Shown: positions 17,000-24,315 of the stretch, piece by piece | How the letters are laid out: each line of letters starts with the position of its first letter | How positions within the stretch are numbered: the first letter of the stretch is position 1 | Assembly: GCF_001417735.1 (NCBI RefSeq) | Contig: NZ_BBUZ01000025.1 | Coordinates: forward strand, 310,001-374,000 | From: Streptomyces sp. NBRC 110028 | GTDB taxonomy: Bacteria; Actinomycetota; Actinomycetes; Streptomycetales; Streptomycetaceae | Reading direction: 5' to 3' | Length of the DNA stretch: 64,000 nucleotides | The notes under the pieces: model-generated | Database searches by the model: none | What the model was told of the DNA's origin: nothing | Seen by the model: the letters and a program-made list of their open reading frames with translations, nothing else | Translations under genes and position numbers: made by a program

Positions 17000-18205
17000 C
17001 TACACGCCGCTCCAGAGGGCGTACTCGCGCAGCTCCTGCGGCGGCCGCGGCCGGGCCCGCAGCAGCGTGCCCACCGTCTCCCTCGTCGTCGGGTGATACC
17101 GCGTCTGCTGCGGCGTGGTCTCCCGCGCCTTGACCAGCGACTCAAGGGCCTCGTCCGGATGCGCGGTGAGCGCTTCGGAGCGCGCCCGGTCGATCCAGTA
17201 CGCCCCTGCCCGCGCGGGCGAATAGCCCTCCGGGAGGCGGACTTCCCGGGCGCGCCGCAGTGCTTCGCCGTGCTCGTCACGATCCGCTGCGGCCGCGATG
17301 GCGTGCTGCGCGACATTGGTCGGCCCGAACACGAAGAGGTAGTGGTTCGTCTCCCCTATGTCCCGGGCGATCCCCTCCGCTTCCTCCAAGTAGGCGTTTG
17401 ACTCATCGGCCTTGCCCAGCACTCCATACAGCTGCACCCCCTTGAGGAGCAGCCCGCCGCGGACCGCCCGAGTCTGGGGGGTACCGTCGTCCTCCAGATC
17501 CCTCAACCCTTGCTTGACCAGCCTCAGCCCTTGCTCCATCGCCGGTCCGTCCGTGCTGAGCTGGGCCCTCTTCACGCGCTCGGCCGCCACCTGGCGCGGG
17601 TCACCGGACTGCACCGCAGCAGATGCCATGCGGGCCAGAGAGAGCCGCGCGAGGTCCATGTACCCGAACTTGTAGGCCACGGCGAACGCGCCCAGCGCGG
17701 CCTCTGTCTGCAACCAGTGGATCAGCTCCCGGTCGCGGCCGGGCGTCGGGTACAGCAGCGTCGCATAGGAGATTTCCGCCAGGAGCGCGGGGAGCCCGGT
17801 GGCGAGCCTGCCGTACTCGGAGATAGTCCGCAGTTCCTGCACCGTGCTGATCGCCTGCTGAAGCTCGGGCAGGGACCGGGGCGGCGGGGCGTCGTCCTCG
17901 GGTGGGATGCCCCAGTCATCGAGCGCGATACCCAGAGGAGTGATGAGCTGGTCGAGCTGGTCCTTGCGCAGCTGCTCAATGTAGGGCTGGCCGTGGAGTA
18001 CGGACACGCTGACGCCCAGCGCGCGGGCGAGGGCGGCGATGATCTGTTCGCTCGGCTGCCGCTGGCCGCGTTCGACGTCGGACAGCATGCTCTTGGAGAC
18101 GTGGGCTCGTTGGGCGAGTTCCCGAAGGGAGTAGTCGCGCAGGGCGCGCAGTTCGTGAATGCGCGCTCCAACTCCCCTGGGGCGCCCGTCAGTGGCTTGT
18201 GCCAT
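17000..18205 (-). CDS. XRE-family regulator with TPR-like sensor domain
   Basis: ATG at 18205 is preferred (401 residues) over ATG 18208 because the GGAG SD then sits 5 nt away. Residues ~12-66 are the HTH (ARIHELRALRDYSLRELAQR, SKSMLSDVERGQRQPSEQII). The remaining ~330 residues are helical TPR-like repeats (e.g. LARMASAAVQSGDPRQ near 205, NAYLEEAEGIARDIGET near 280). This architecture is common for peptide- or nutrient-responsive regulators in Streptomyces and regularly accompanies ATP-grasp RiPP operons. It lies upstream of, and in the same direction as, the small-protein and graspetide genes, and is a plausible controller of them. Confidence 0.85.
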   Translation of the reverse strand: MAQATDGRPRGVGARIHELRALRDYSLRELAQRAHVSKSMLSDVERGQRQPSEQIIAALARALGVSVSVLHGQPYIEQLRKDQLDQLITPLGIALDDWGIPPEDDAPPPRSLPELQQAISTVQELRTISEYGRLATGLPALLAEISYATLLYPTPGRDRELIHWLQTEAALGAFAVAYKFGYMDLARLSLARMASAAVQSGDPRQVAAERVKRAQLSTDGPAMEQGLRLVKQGLRDLEDDGTPQTRAVRGGLLLKGVQLYGVLGKADESNAYLEEAEGIARDIGETNHYLFVFGPTNVAQHAIAAAADRDEHGEALRRAREVRLPEGYSPARAGAYWIDRARSEALTAHPDEALESLVKARETTPQQTRYHPTTRETVGTLLRARPRPPQELREYALWSGV

Positions 18206-18320
18206 CATGGCTCCGTTCTGACTTCGACACTCAGAACGGTACCCCCGGTCGGCTCCGTGGGTGCTGCTGATCGGCCCCCATTTCGGTGGGGGCCGTCGCG
18301 CTTCCTTGACACGACGAAAC

Positions 18321-18350
18321 GCCCCCTCCCGGCCGCAGCCGAGAGAGGGC
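18321..18350 (-). terminator. Terminator of the collagen-like operon
   Basis: GCCCCCTCCCGGC / GCCGAGAGAGGGC with a CGCA loop, 40 bp past the stop at 18391, followed on the minus strand by GTTTCG. Confidence 0.6.
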
Positions 18351-18390
18351 TTAACGATCGCCGTGAAGAATTCACGCCCGAAATTAAGGG

Positions 18391-19074
18391 TCAGAGGCGT
18401 CGGCGGTCCGGAGCCAGCGCGGCCGGCGAATTCGCGGAGGGCGTCGGCTCCGGCTGAGGCTGCGGCGCCCCATCCTTCCGGCACACCAGCGCATCCGGAT
18501 CCCAGCTCGGCGCCTGCAACGAATACCCGTCCGGGCAGGTCTGGCCGTCCTTCCCGTCCGTACCGTCGCGGCCATCCGCGCCGTCAGCGCCCGGTGGACC
18601 TGCGGGCCCCTGCGGACCGGCCGGGCCCTGCGGTCCCTGCTGCCCGGCCGCGCCAGCACTCCCCGGCTGGCCGGCCGCGCCGGACGGGCCCGGCGCCCCT
18701 GATGCCCCCGACGCCCCGTCGCGGCCAGCCTGCCCGGGACTGCCGGAGGGCCCGCGCGGCCCCGGGATCGGCACCGGCACCTTCGCCCGGGCCGGGAGAT
18801 TGCTCACGGCCTGGGCCGGGTCCGGCGCGACCGGGCGTTTGCCCTCGCCGCGGACCTGCGTCCGCAGCCGCCGCACATCCGTCGCCAGGGTTGAGACCGC
18901 GCTGCCGCGCCGGTCCGCCTCCGCCCGGGCCTGCGCCTCCCGCGCTCGGGCACGCTCGGTCTCACGGTCGAACTCGGACCACAGGATCAGGACCGCACCG
19001 GCGAGCGCGACCAGCGTGCACGCCAGCAGCACACCACGCCACCGACGGGCGAGCACTCGCTCGGTGCGGGTCAT
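18391..19074 (-). CDS. Membrane-anchored collagen-like (Gly-X-Y) protein
   Basis: 227 residues. A transmembrane helix at residues ~14-32 (VLLACTLVALAGAVLIL) is followed by a coiled coil (~35-75), then an uninterrupted Gly-X-Y collagen repeat from about residue 104 to 180 (GPRGPSGSPGQAGRDG, GPQGPAGPQGPAGPP). The C-terminal part has two Cys (QTCPDGYS, ALVCRKDG) and a Pro-rich end. It overlaps the preceding small gene by 4 nt. Similar proteins occur in actinophage lysis or tail regions and in Streptomyces accessory islands; a surface or adhesive role is an inference. Confidence 0.8.
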   Translation of the reverse strand: MTRTERVLARRWRGVLLACTLVALAGAVLILWSEFDRETERARAREAQARAEADRRGSAVSTLATDVRRLRTQVRGEGKRPVAPDPAQAVSNLPARAKVPVPIPGPRGPSGSPGQAGRDGASGASGAPGPSGAAGQPGSAGAAGQQGPQGPAGPQGPAGPPGADGADGRDGTDGKDGQTCPDGYSLQAPSWDPDALVCRKDGAPQPQPEPTPSANSPAALAPDRRRL

Positions 19075-19337
19075 GGAGTTCCTCCGAGTTGAATGATCAG
19101 GGCGCGGAGTCGGGCGATCTCGGCTTGGTCGACGGCGCGCAGGCTGGCGAGTTCGGCGAGGCGGGCGTCCCGCTCGGTCACCTGCCGGTCGAGCCGGTCA
19201 CGCTCCTCTTGCAGGTTGTCGGTCAGCGAGCTGTAGCCGGTGATCGCGTTCTCCGACCGCTTGCCAACGAACGCCACCACCGCGCCGGACAGCACCCCGA
19301 CCAGGGCGAGGACGCTGCCCAGGGTGGTGGCGTCCAA
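19071..19337 (-). CDS. Small membrane protein with coiled coil (88 aa), partner of the collagen-like protein
   Basis: TTG start at 19337, 5 nt after GGAGG; the upstream DNA belongs to the repeat on the other strand. One membrane helix (LGSVLALVGVLSGAVVAFV, residues ~6-24) is followed by a charged coiled coil (LQEERDRLDRQVTERDARL near 45). It overlaps the collagen-like gene by 4 nt. The layout resembles holin-like or scaffold proteins of phage origin, but no family is certain. Confidence 0.65.
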   Translation of the reverse strand: MDATTLGSVLALVGVLSGAVVAFVGKRSENAITGYSSLTDNLQEERDRLDRQVTERDARLAELASLRAVDQAEIARLRALIIQLGGTP

Positions 19338-19394
19338 CCGGTCCTCCGTGGTGCCGCCAGTCGCCGACCTCGACGGCCCGCACGCCCTCGCGCT

Positions 19395-19763
19395 CCCCTG
19401 CGGCCGGATGTGCGGCGGCCGGCTGCAGGGAGACGGGGTTCCGGCTCCGGCCAGGCATCCACGCCGGAGCCCCGTCGAAGGCGCCGCCCCATCGAGAAAG
19501 GTACGCATGACCAGCAGGCGACACACGATCCAGGCAGCCACGAACAGCAGGGACGTGCGTCCATCCAGCGATCCGGCAGTCTGCCAGGGCGACCTGGCCG
19601 ACCGGCACGTCAGGCAGACCACGCACAACTGTGACGACAGCTGCGACGAACCGTGTCAGCATGCCGCCGGCAACCCTTAAGCCCCCGCCCCGGACGCGCG
19701 CTTGGACGGCCGGCGACCGGGACGGAGGCCGCGTACCACCCCATCGAGAGAGGAAGGCGCATA
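19395..19763 (+). repeat. Inverted duplication, copy B (~370 bp, contains peptide gene B)
   Basis: Matches 15541-15912 in opposite orientation: the upstream region (CGGATGTGCGGCGG..., CAGGGAGACGGGG...), the SD GAGAAAGG, the peptide gene and the GCCCCCGCCCCGG tail. It is immediately followed by a third, partial echo of the upstream box (CACCCCATCGAGAGAGGAAGGCGCAT at 19739-19762) in front of the next gene. The two copies are about 3.5 kb apart. Confidence 0.85.
19507..19680 (+). CDS. 57-residue peptide with C-x3-C-x3-C tail (copy B), candidate RiPP precursor or regulator
   Basis: ATG at 19507 after GAGAAAGGTACGC. Differs from copy A at only six positions (A25V, R26C, S38T, V41N, D48E, A55G); the tail is CDDSCDEPCQHAAGNP and the extra change R26C adds a fourth cysteine. 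Almost identical DNA implies a recent duplication; several codon differences are silent. It is followed 83 bp later by a frameshifted gene, where copy A is followed by tgmA. A second substrate or a paralogous regulator for the same system is possible. Confidence 0.65.
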   Translation: MTSRRHTIQAATNSRDVRPSSDPAVCQGDLADRHVRQTTHNCDDSCDEPCQHAAGNP

Positions 19764-20221
19764 ATTGAAGCTACAGCCTTACTGGTCGGCGACGACCGGG
19801 CAGGCGTCATCAAGACCATCATGGACAACAACCCCAACATGGCCGAGGACATGGCTGGCCGGATCATCGATCAGGCCACGGCGTTCGTGATCGCCGCCTC
19901 TGCTCCCCGGGGCTCAACCTGACCCCGTCGCGTGTGGTGGACGAGGGCTGGCACGCCCTCATCCTGCACACCCACCTGTACCACCGGCTGTGCAAGCAGC
20001 GGGGCGGGTACGTCCACCACTCGCCCGGCTACAACCCCAGGAACTACGACCCGGCCATCCTGGAGCGCACGAAGGACCGCCTCTCGGCTCTCGGCTTTTC
20101 CGTGGACGAGGAGCTGTGGGGCCCGCCCGGCGAAGACCCGGTGGTGGTGGCGGCCCAGTGCCAACACGCGGAGGAATGCGCCATCATGCCGATGCCGCCG
20201 GACCCTGGCCCCACGGAGTGA
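19764..20221 (+). pseudogene. Frameshifted 'glycine-rich domain-containing'-type protein
   Basis: Two overlapping frames give one recognisable protein. Frame 1 (from ATT/ATA at ~19761-19764, no normal start) reads DDRAGVIKTIMDNNPNMAED, then AGRIIDQATAFVIAAS, and stops at 19922. Frame 2 continues from ~19910 with TPSRVVDEGWHALILHTHLY and GGYVHHSPGY to 20221. In intact relatives these segments are contiguous. The change is near the CCCCGGGGC run at 19906-19914. With the lost ATG (GCATAATTG in place of GCATATG) this is probably inactive; sequencing error or a programmed shift cannot be excluded. Confidence 0.7.
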
Positions 20222-20287
20222 ACTTCGCCCCGTATCGCCAGCACGCCCAGGCGCCGGTCGTAGGGTCGCTCCAGGAGGTACGGCACG

Positions 20288-20425
20288 ATGATCGACTGGA
20301 CTGACCCGCGGTACCGCGCCCTCGTGAAGACGCTTCTGGCGCTTCGGGAATGCACCGGGCGCCCGGTGCGAGGGTTCGTTGTTCCTGACTGCGGCAGTGC
20401 CCCGGCTGGGGAGCAGAAGGGGTAA
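20288..20425 (+). CDS. 45-residue ORF with ideal SD, function unknown
   Basis: ATG at 20288 lies 8 nt after a full AGGAGG. It reads MIDWTDPRYRALVKTLLALR, then ECTGRPVRG, and ends CGSAPAGEQKG. Codon use is typical for the genome. Two cysteines, no membrane segment. No homologue recalled. The SD is the main reason to list it. Confidence 0.4.
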   Translation: MIDWTDPRYRALVKTLLALRECTGRPVRGFVVPDCGSAPAGEQKG

Positions 20426-20679
20426 CCCGACGGCCCCGTCCGTGTGTCGTCCCCGCGGCGCGCGGGCGGGGTCTGCGAACGATGCCGTTGGCGCGACTGG
20501 TCTACGCGTACGCCAGCAGCTGACGCTTCACCCGAAGCGATCATGGTCCGGGACGTTTGGCTTTCAGGCCGCCGTCAGCAGGGCTGCGCCCCTCTGGGGC
20601 CAGCCCTCAACGCGTAGCTCGACCCGCACGGTGGCGATCCGTTGCCGCCTGAATTCATAGGGTGATAGGCGGGCTGGGA

Positions 20680-20696
20680 TGTGCTAAATTCGCACA
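20680..20696 (+). promoter_or_regulatory. Leaderless promoter and autoregulatory palindrome of the HTH-ImmA gene
   Basis: TGTGC-TAAATTC-GCACA (perfect 5-bp arms, 7-bp spacer) ends one base before the ATG at 20698. Its centre TAAATT (20685-20690) is a good -10 hexamer 7 nt before the ATG, and there is no SD, so the mRNA is probably leaderless and repression would block the -10. Confidence 0.5.
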
Positions 20697-20697
20697 C

Positions 20698-21795
20698 ATG
20701 GAGATCGGGGCGCGGATCGCTGAGGCCAGGAGGGAACGCGGAGCTACCCAGGCTCAACTGGCCGCCACCATCGGCATGGATCGCACGGCACTGGCGAAAA
20801 TCGAGTCCGGGAGCCGCCGTGTGACCGCCGTGGAGCTTGTGATGATCGCCCGCGAGTTGGGGCGCCGTGTGGAGTGGTTTGTGGACGAAGTTCCACCTGC
20901 CCTCGTCTCCTACCGCAGGGCCCAGCCAGGGGTGGCGGTTCAAGTCATCGACACTGAACTCGACTCCCTGGTCCGCGACGCCGAGTTCGTCGCTTCTGGC
21001 TGCCCTGAACTGGTCGCGGGGCAGCCGGAGCCCCTGCCGCACCCGGTCACGATGAGAGATGCGGAGGATCTGGCGGTCCGTGCGCGACGCCTCCTCGGCC
21101 TGGGCCCGGGGCAACCGGCACAGGAAATCTCCAGATTGGCCGCCAGCGTAGGACTGTTGGTATTTGCCGTGGATCTCGGCGAAGGCGCGGATGCGGGGAC
21201 GGTCCTGCTGAAGCGCGGTGGCGTAGCCCTTGTCAACGGGCACTGGCGGGTGGGCCGCCGTCGGCTTGCCGCCGCCCATGAATTGGGCCATTACCTCGTC
21301 GCCGATGAATTTTCCTTGGACTGGCGGGTCGCGGCGGCGGAGGCGGAGGGGATTGAAGCCAGGCTGGACCGTTTCGCGCGCGCCCTGCTTCTCCCCGGCG
21401 AGGACCTGCGGGGACGCTGGGCCGAGTGGCTGGCCGCCCCGGATGAGACATGGCGTGACGCCGCGGTACGCGCAGCCAGTCACTACGGAGTGGACATGGC
21501 GACCCTGGCACGCAGGCTTCAGGAACTCGGTCTGGTGGACGGGAGTCGCGCGAACGACATCCGTCGGGTCCACACCAAGCAGGCCGACATCGTGGAGAAG
21601 AACCTTGTCGTCCGGGATGAGATGGCTCCGGTGACGCTGCCGAGACCGTATGAGCAGGCGGTATTGAAGCTCTATCGCCGTGAAGTCATCACGGCGGACC
21701 GGGCTCTGGGGCTGCTCCGTGGCACTTTCGGGCCGGACTCGCTGCCGACCCTGCCCCCCGGGTCGGAGACGGAAATCTGGGAAGTGACCTCGTGA
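20698..21795 (+). CDS. XRE-HTH / ImmA-IrrE metallopeptidase (antitoxin- or repressor-type)
   Basis: 365 residues from ATG 20698 (MEIGARIAEARRERGATQAQ). HTH at residues ~5-60, including DRTALAKIESGSRRVTAVEL. The ImmA/IrrE zinc-protease domain follows, with AAAHELGHYLVADEF near residue 195 giving the HExxH motif. A C-terminal helical region ends at ~365. Such fusions regulate mobile elements or act as antitoxins that are cut or cut their partner under stress. The stop overlaps the GTG of the PIN-like gene, so the two form a bicistronic pair. Confidence 0.88.
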   Translation: MEIGARIAEARRERGATQAQLAATIGMDRTALAKIESGSRRVTAVELVMIARELGRRVEWFVDEVPPALVSYRRAQPGVAVQVIDTELDSLVRDAEFVASGCPELVAGQPEPLPHPVTMRDAEDLAVRARRLLGLGPGQPAQEISRLAASVGLLVFAVDLGEGADAGTVLLKRGGVALVNGHWRVGRRRLAAAHELGHYLVADEFSLDWRVAAAEAEGIEARLDRFARALLLPGEDLRGRWAEWLAAPDETWRDAAVRAASHYGVDMATLARRLQELGLVDGSRANDIRRVHTKQADIVEKNLVVRDEMAPVTLPRPYEQAVLKLYRREVITADRALGLLRGTFGPDSLPTLPPGSETEIWEVTS

Positions 21796-22337
21796 CCGAG
21801 GTTGAGACCTCCTACGTCCTGGACACCGGTCCGCTGAGTCATTTCGCGCAGGCTCAATGGCTTGGGGTTCTCAAGAGCATTCTGAAGGTCCATCACGTGC
21901 TGATTCCTGATGTGGTCGCACGAGAATTGCGCCATGGAGTCGACCAGCACCCTCACCTGCAGTCGGTGCTCGACGCAGCCTGGATCGAGACTGTACCCCT
22001 CGAAACTTTCGCTCAGTTATCGGCGTTTGTTTATTACGAGCGTCAACTAGTCGGTCCGAACGGGCGCAACATTGGTGAGTGCGGAGTGCTGGCACTCGCC
22101 GAAACCCTGCCGGGTGCCGTGGCGGTCGTCGACGACCGAGTAGCCGTGGCGGCTTCCCGAGGCCGCCCCGTGATACTGCGTCGTACTCTGGGTCTGCTTT
22201 GCGATGCGATACGCGCGGGGCTCCTCACGGTACCTTTGGTGTCCGCTCTGGCTGATGACCTTCTCACCGGCCAGTACCGACTCCCTTTCAAGCCAGGCGG
22301 CTTTGCCGAGTGGTGCGACAGAGAAGGAATCCTCTGA
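21792..22337 (+). CDS. PIN-like nuclease domain protein (putative toxin)
   Basis: 181 residues from GTG 21792, which overlaps the HTH-ImmA stop codon (GTGA). The PIN-domain acids can be placed: SYVLDTGPLSHFA near residue 7 (first Asp), ARELRHG near 43, NIGECGVLALAE near 91, and VAVVDDRVAVAAS near 106. The length fits a standalone PIN-like ribonuclease. With a translationally coupled HTH-ImmA partner it looks like a toxin-antitoxin pair, although activity against RNA is not shown. Confidence 0.78.
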   Translation: MTEVETSYVLDTGPLSHFAQAQWLGVLKSILKVHHVLIPDVVARELRHGVDQHPHLQSVLDAAWIETVPLETFAQLSAFVYYERQLVGPNGRNIGECGVLALAETLPGAVAVVDDRVAVAASRGRPVILRRTLGLLCDAIRAGLLTVPLVSALADDLLTGQYRLPFKPGGFAEWCDREGIL

Positions 22338-22449
22338 ATCGCGACCGTAGACGGCGCCGCAGAGTCGGACAACGTTGAAGAGCACATGCAGCCGACCGTG
22401 GACAGTGGAGGGATCATGCACTCCCAGCCGAACGCAAGGAGTACCCGGA

Positions 22450-22815
22450 GTGACCCCTGACCAGCTGCGGGCGTTTTGTGTCTCCTTCAACGCGGCCGTG
22501 GAGGAGTTCCCCTTCCCGAGTGCCCCGGAGGTCTCGACCTTCAAGGTGCGCGGCAAGATCTTCGCGCTGTCGACCCTGGACGCGCGGCCCCTCACGGTGA
22601 ATCTGAAGTGTGAGCCGGAGACCGCGGTCCGGCTGCGCGGTGACCACCCGGGACTGATCGTGCCGGGGTGGCATATGAACAAGCGCCACTGGAACACGGT
22701 GACGGTGGACGGCGACCTGCCGGACCAGCTGGTCCGGGAGCTGATTGAGGATTCGTACGACCTGGTGGTCGCGGGGCTGCCGAGGGCCGAGCGCCTTCGC
22801 CTCGACCGGGCTTGA
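22450..22815 (+). CDS. MmcQ/YjbR family DNA-binding-like protein
   Basis: 121 residues from GTG 22450, with AAGGAGTACCCG before it. YjbR-type features: TPDQLRAFCVSFNAAVEEFPF, FKVRGKIFAL near residue 37, NLKCEPETAVRL near 56, GWHMNKRHWNTV near 79, and ELIEDSYDLVVAGL near 100. The fold resembles the CyaY/MmcQ double-wing proteins; a DNA-binding role is proposed for the family but unproven. It stands alone on the plus strand. Confidence 0.9.
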   Translation: MTPDQLRAFCVSFNAAVEEFPFPSAPEVSTFKVRGKIFALSTLDARPLTVNLKCEPETAVRLRGDHPGLIVPGWHMNKRHWNTVTVDGDLPDQLVRELIEDSYDLVVAGLPRAERLRLDRA

Positions 22816-22820
22816 GGGAT

Positions 22821-23294
22821 TCAGGGCTTGGCCGACAGGCGGAAGCGTGCGATGCGTACCCTGTCCGCCGAGGCCAGCGCCTCTTCGTGGGTGGGGTACC
22901 GGTCGCGCGGCAGCCCGGCGAACGGGTCCCGGACCGCGCCGGGGCCCTTGCGCTGGACCAGTTCCTCCAGCAGGCGCGCCACCTGCTCCCGGTCCTCGAC
23001 GGCGGTGGCCTCGGCGCGTACCTCCCGGCCGCGCAGCAGCAGACGTACGGTGCGGGGGTTGCGGAAGTTGCTCATCCAGCCGGTCCGCGCGCCGAATGCC
23101 CACACCTCGTCCGGACCCCATCGGTAGTAGGCCACCGGGATCGCGTAGGTGCGCCCGGACTTGGCGCCCTCGTACGTGAGCAGCATGAGCCGCTTGCTCA
23201 CGAGTGGATGGAGCCGGGACCGGAGAAGGGGCCGGACCGCGCGGTTCGCGGCGTTGAACAAGCTCTCCGGCGGATGCCACCGCGTGCGAGCCAT
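22821..23294 (-). CDS. Deazaflavin-dependent nitroreductase family protein (DUF385)
   Basis: 157 residues from ATG 23294, with GGAGGAG ten bases upstream. The Ddn-like split-barrel signature is visible: LMLLTYEGAKSGRTYAIPVAY near residue 38, WMSNFRNPRTVRLLLRGREV near 73. Such enzymes bind F420 or other flavins or fatty acids; the family is common in actinobacteria. The cofactor and substrate are not determined. Convergent with the MmcQ gene. Confidence 0.82.
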   Translation of the reverse strand: MARTRWHPPESLFNAANRAVRPLLRSRLHPLVSKRLMLLTYEGAKSGRTYAIPVAYYRWGPDEVWAFGARTGWMSNFRNPRTVRLLLRGREVRAEATAVEDREQVARLLEELVQRKGPGAVRDPFAGLPRDRYPTHEEALASADRVRIARFRLSAKP

Positions 23295-23378
23295 GGGAAA
23301 CGGACTCCTCCTCGCGCTCGTCCCGACGGCATCGTCTGCTCGCCGATCTTGGAATGTCCTTCTCATACTGACAACGCT

Positions 23379-24062
23379 TCAGCGCCGATGCGCCTGCGAC
23401 CTCGTCCGGCGTCCGCGCGGCGGGCCGGTGCCCGCTCCGTTGAGGGGGAGCAGGGATTCCAGGGTGGCGCCCCTGACCCAGGCGCCGAGCAGGTTGCGGT
23501 GCAGGGCGAGGATGTCGTGCTTGATGGCGAGGGCCTGGGCCGCCCGGGTGAAGTGGGCCGTGGTGACGAAGACCGAGACGTCCGCGCCGTGTTCGGCCTT
23601 CGCCGTGCCCAGGAACTTCTGCATGTCCCCGCTCGACACCGTGCGGTGCGGCGCGTAGTGCTTGCACTGGATCACCAGCCGCCGGCCGTCCGGCATCAGG
23701 CCGATGACGTCGGCGCCCAGGTCACCCGACTTTCCGGAGACGACGACCCGGGTGCAGCCGTCGCGGCGGCACAGCTCCGCGACGTACCGCTCGAACCGCT
23801 GCCACGTCATGGCGTCGACCTCGGTCATGGAGCGCTCGCGGGCCTTGCTCTCCTCCTCGGCCTGCCAGGCGCGATGTCCGGCGACCGTCTTACGGTGCGT
23901 CGTACGGAGCCACCGGGCGGCGGCGCCGAGCAGGGCTGCGAGGGTCACGACGATGACGTACGGCCACGCCGTGTCCCAGGTCAGGGCCAGGATGAGGAGG
24001 AGTGCGGCGATGACGGGCCAGGCCCTGCGGTGTAACGGTGTCTGTCCTCGTCGTGCCGCCAT
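23379..24062 (-). CDS. Membrane-tethered Mrr-like restriction endonuclease
   Basis: 227 residues from ATG 24062 (GGGAGG SD). Two membrane helices (about residues 13-30 and 32-48) precede a cytosolic Mrr_cat/PD-(D/E)xK domain: WQRFERYVAELCRRDGC near residue 86, SGKSGDLGADVIG near 109, and the catalytic RRLVIQCKHYA near 125 (QxK). Soluble Mrr proteins cut modified DNA; the two-helix membrane form is common in Streptomyces and its role is less clear. It ends with a basic tail. Confidence 0.82.
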   Translation of the reverse strand: MAARRGQTPLHRRAWPVIAALLLILALTWDTAWPYVIVVTLAALLGAAARWLRTTHRKTVAGHRAWQAEEESKARERSMTEVDAMTWQRFERYVAELCRRDGCTRVVVSGKSGDLGADVIGLMPDGRRLVIQCKHYAPHRTVSSGDMQKFLGTAKAEHGADVSVFVTTAHFTRAAQALAIKHDILALHRNLLGAWVRGATLESLLPLNGAGTGPPRGRRTRSQAHRR

Positions 24063-24141
24063 CGCGCCTCCCCCTGCCGGTGTGAGCAGTTTCGAGAGCG
24101 GTGCGACGCCTCGCAAGACCGCGCGGTAAATCCGGTGACTG

Positions 24142-24315
24142 AGGGCGGGCGACCGCCTGCACGCCGACCCCGCGATGGTCGAGTTGTTCGCGCTCGACTG
24201 GCGGCTGTCCGAGATCGACGAGTACGCACGCTGGTTCGCCGCCCCGCACACCGGTACGGAAGACGATCACACCGCTCTGGAAGGGCTGCGCGAGGAGCTG
24301 TCAGCGGCCCTGTGA
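24142..24315 (+). pseudogene. C-terminal remnant of a hypothetical protein
   Basis: Open frame from a stop at 24136 to TGA 24313-24315. It encodes RLHADPAMVELFALDWRLSE, then IDEYARWFAAP and ALEGLREELSAAL. The peptide has natural amphipathic composition but no SD and no proper start before the internal ATG at 24175, and its end overlaps the neighbouring convergent gene by 15 bp. It looks like the surviving C-terminus of a gene cut off near 24140. Confidence 0.45.

Noticed and set aside
19765..19890. TTG-started frame (MKLQPYWS...) in front of the broken gene
   Set aside because: It gives an unnatural Trp/Thr-rich peptide, while the other frame matches a protein family.
20430..20660. Possible small gene after the 45-residue ORF
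   Set aside because: Only GC-driven short frames, and the region more likely holds the HTH-ImmA promoter.
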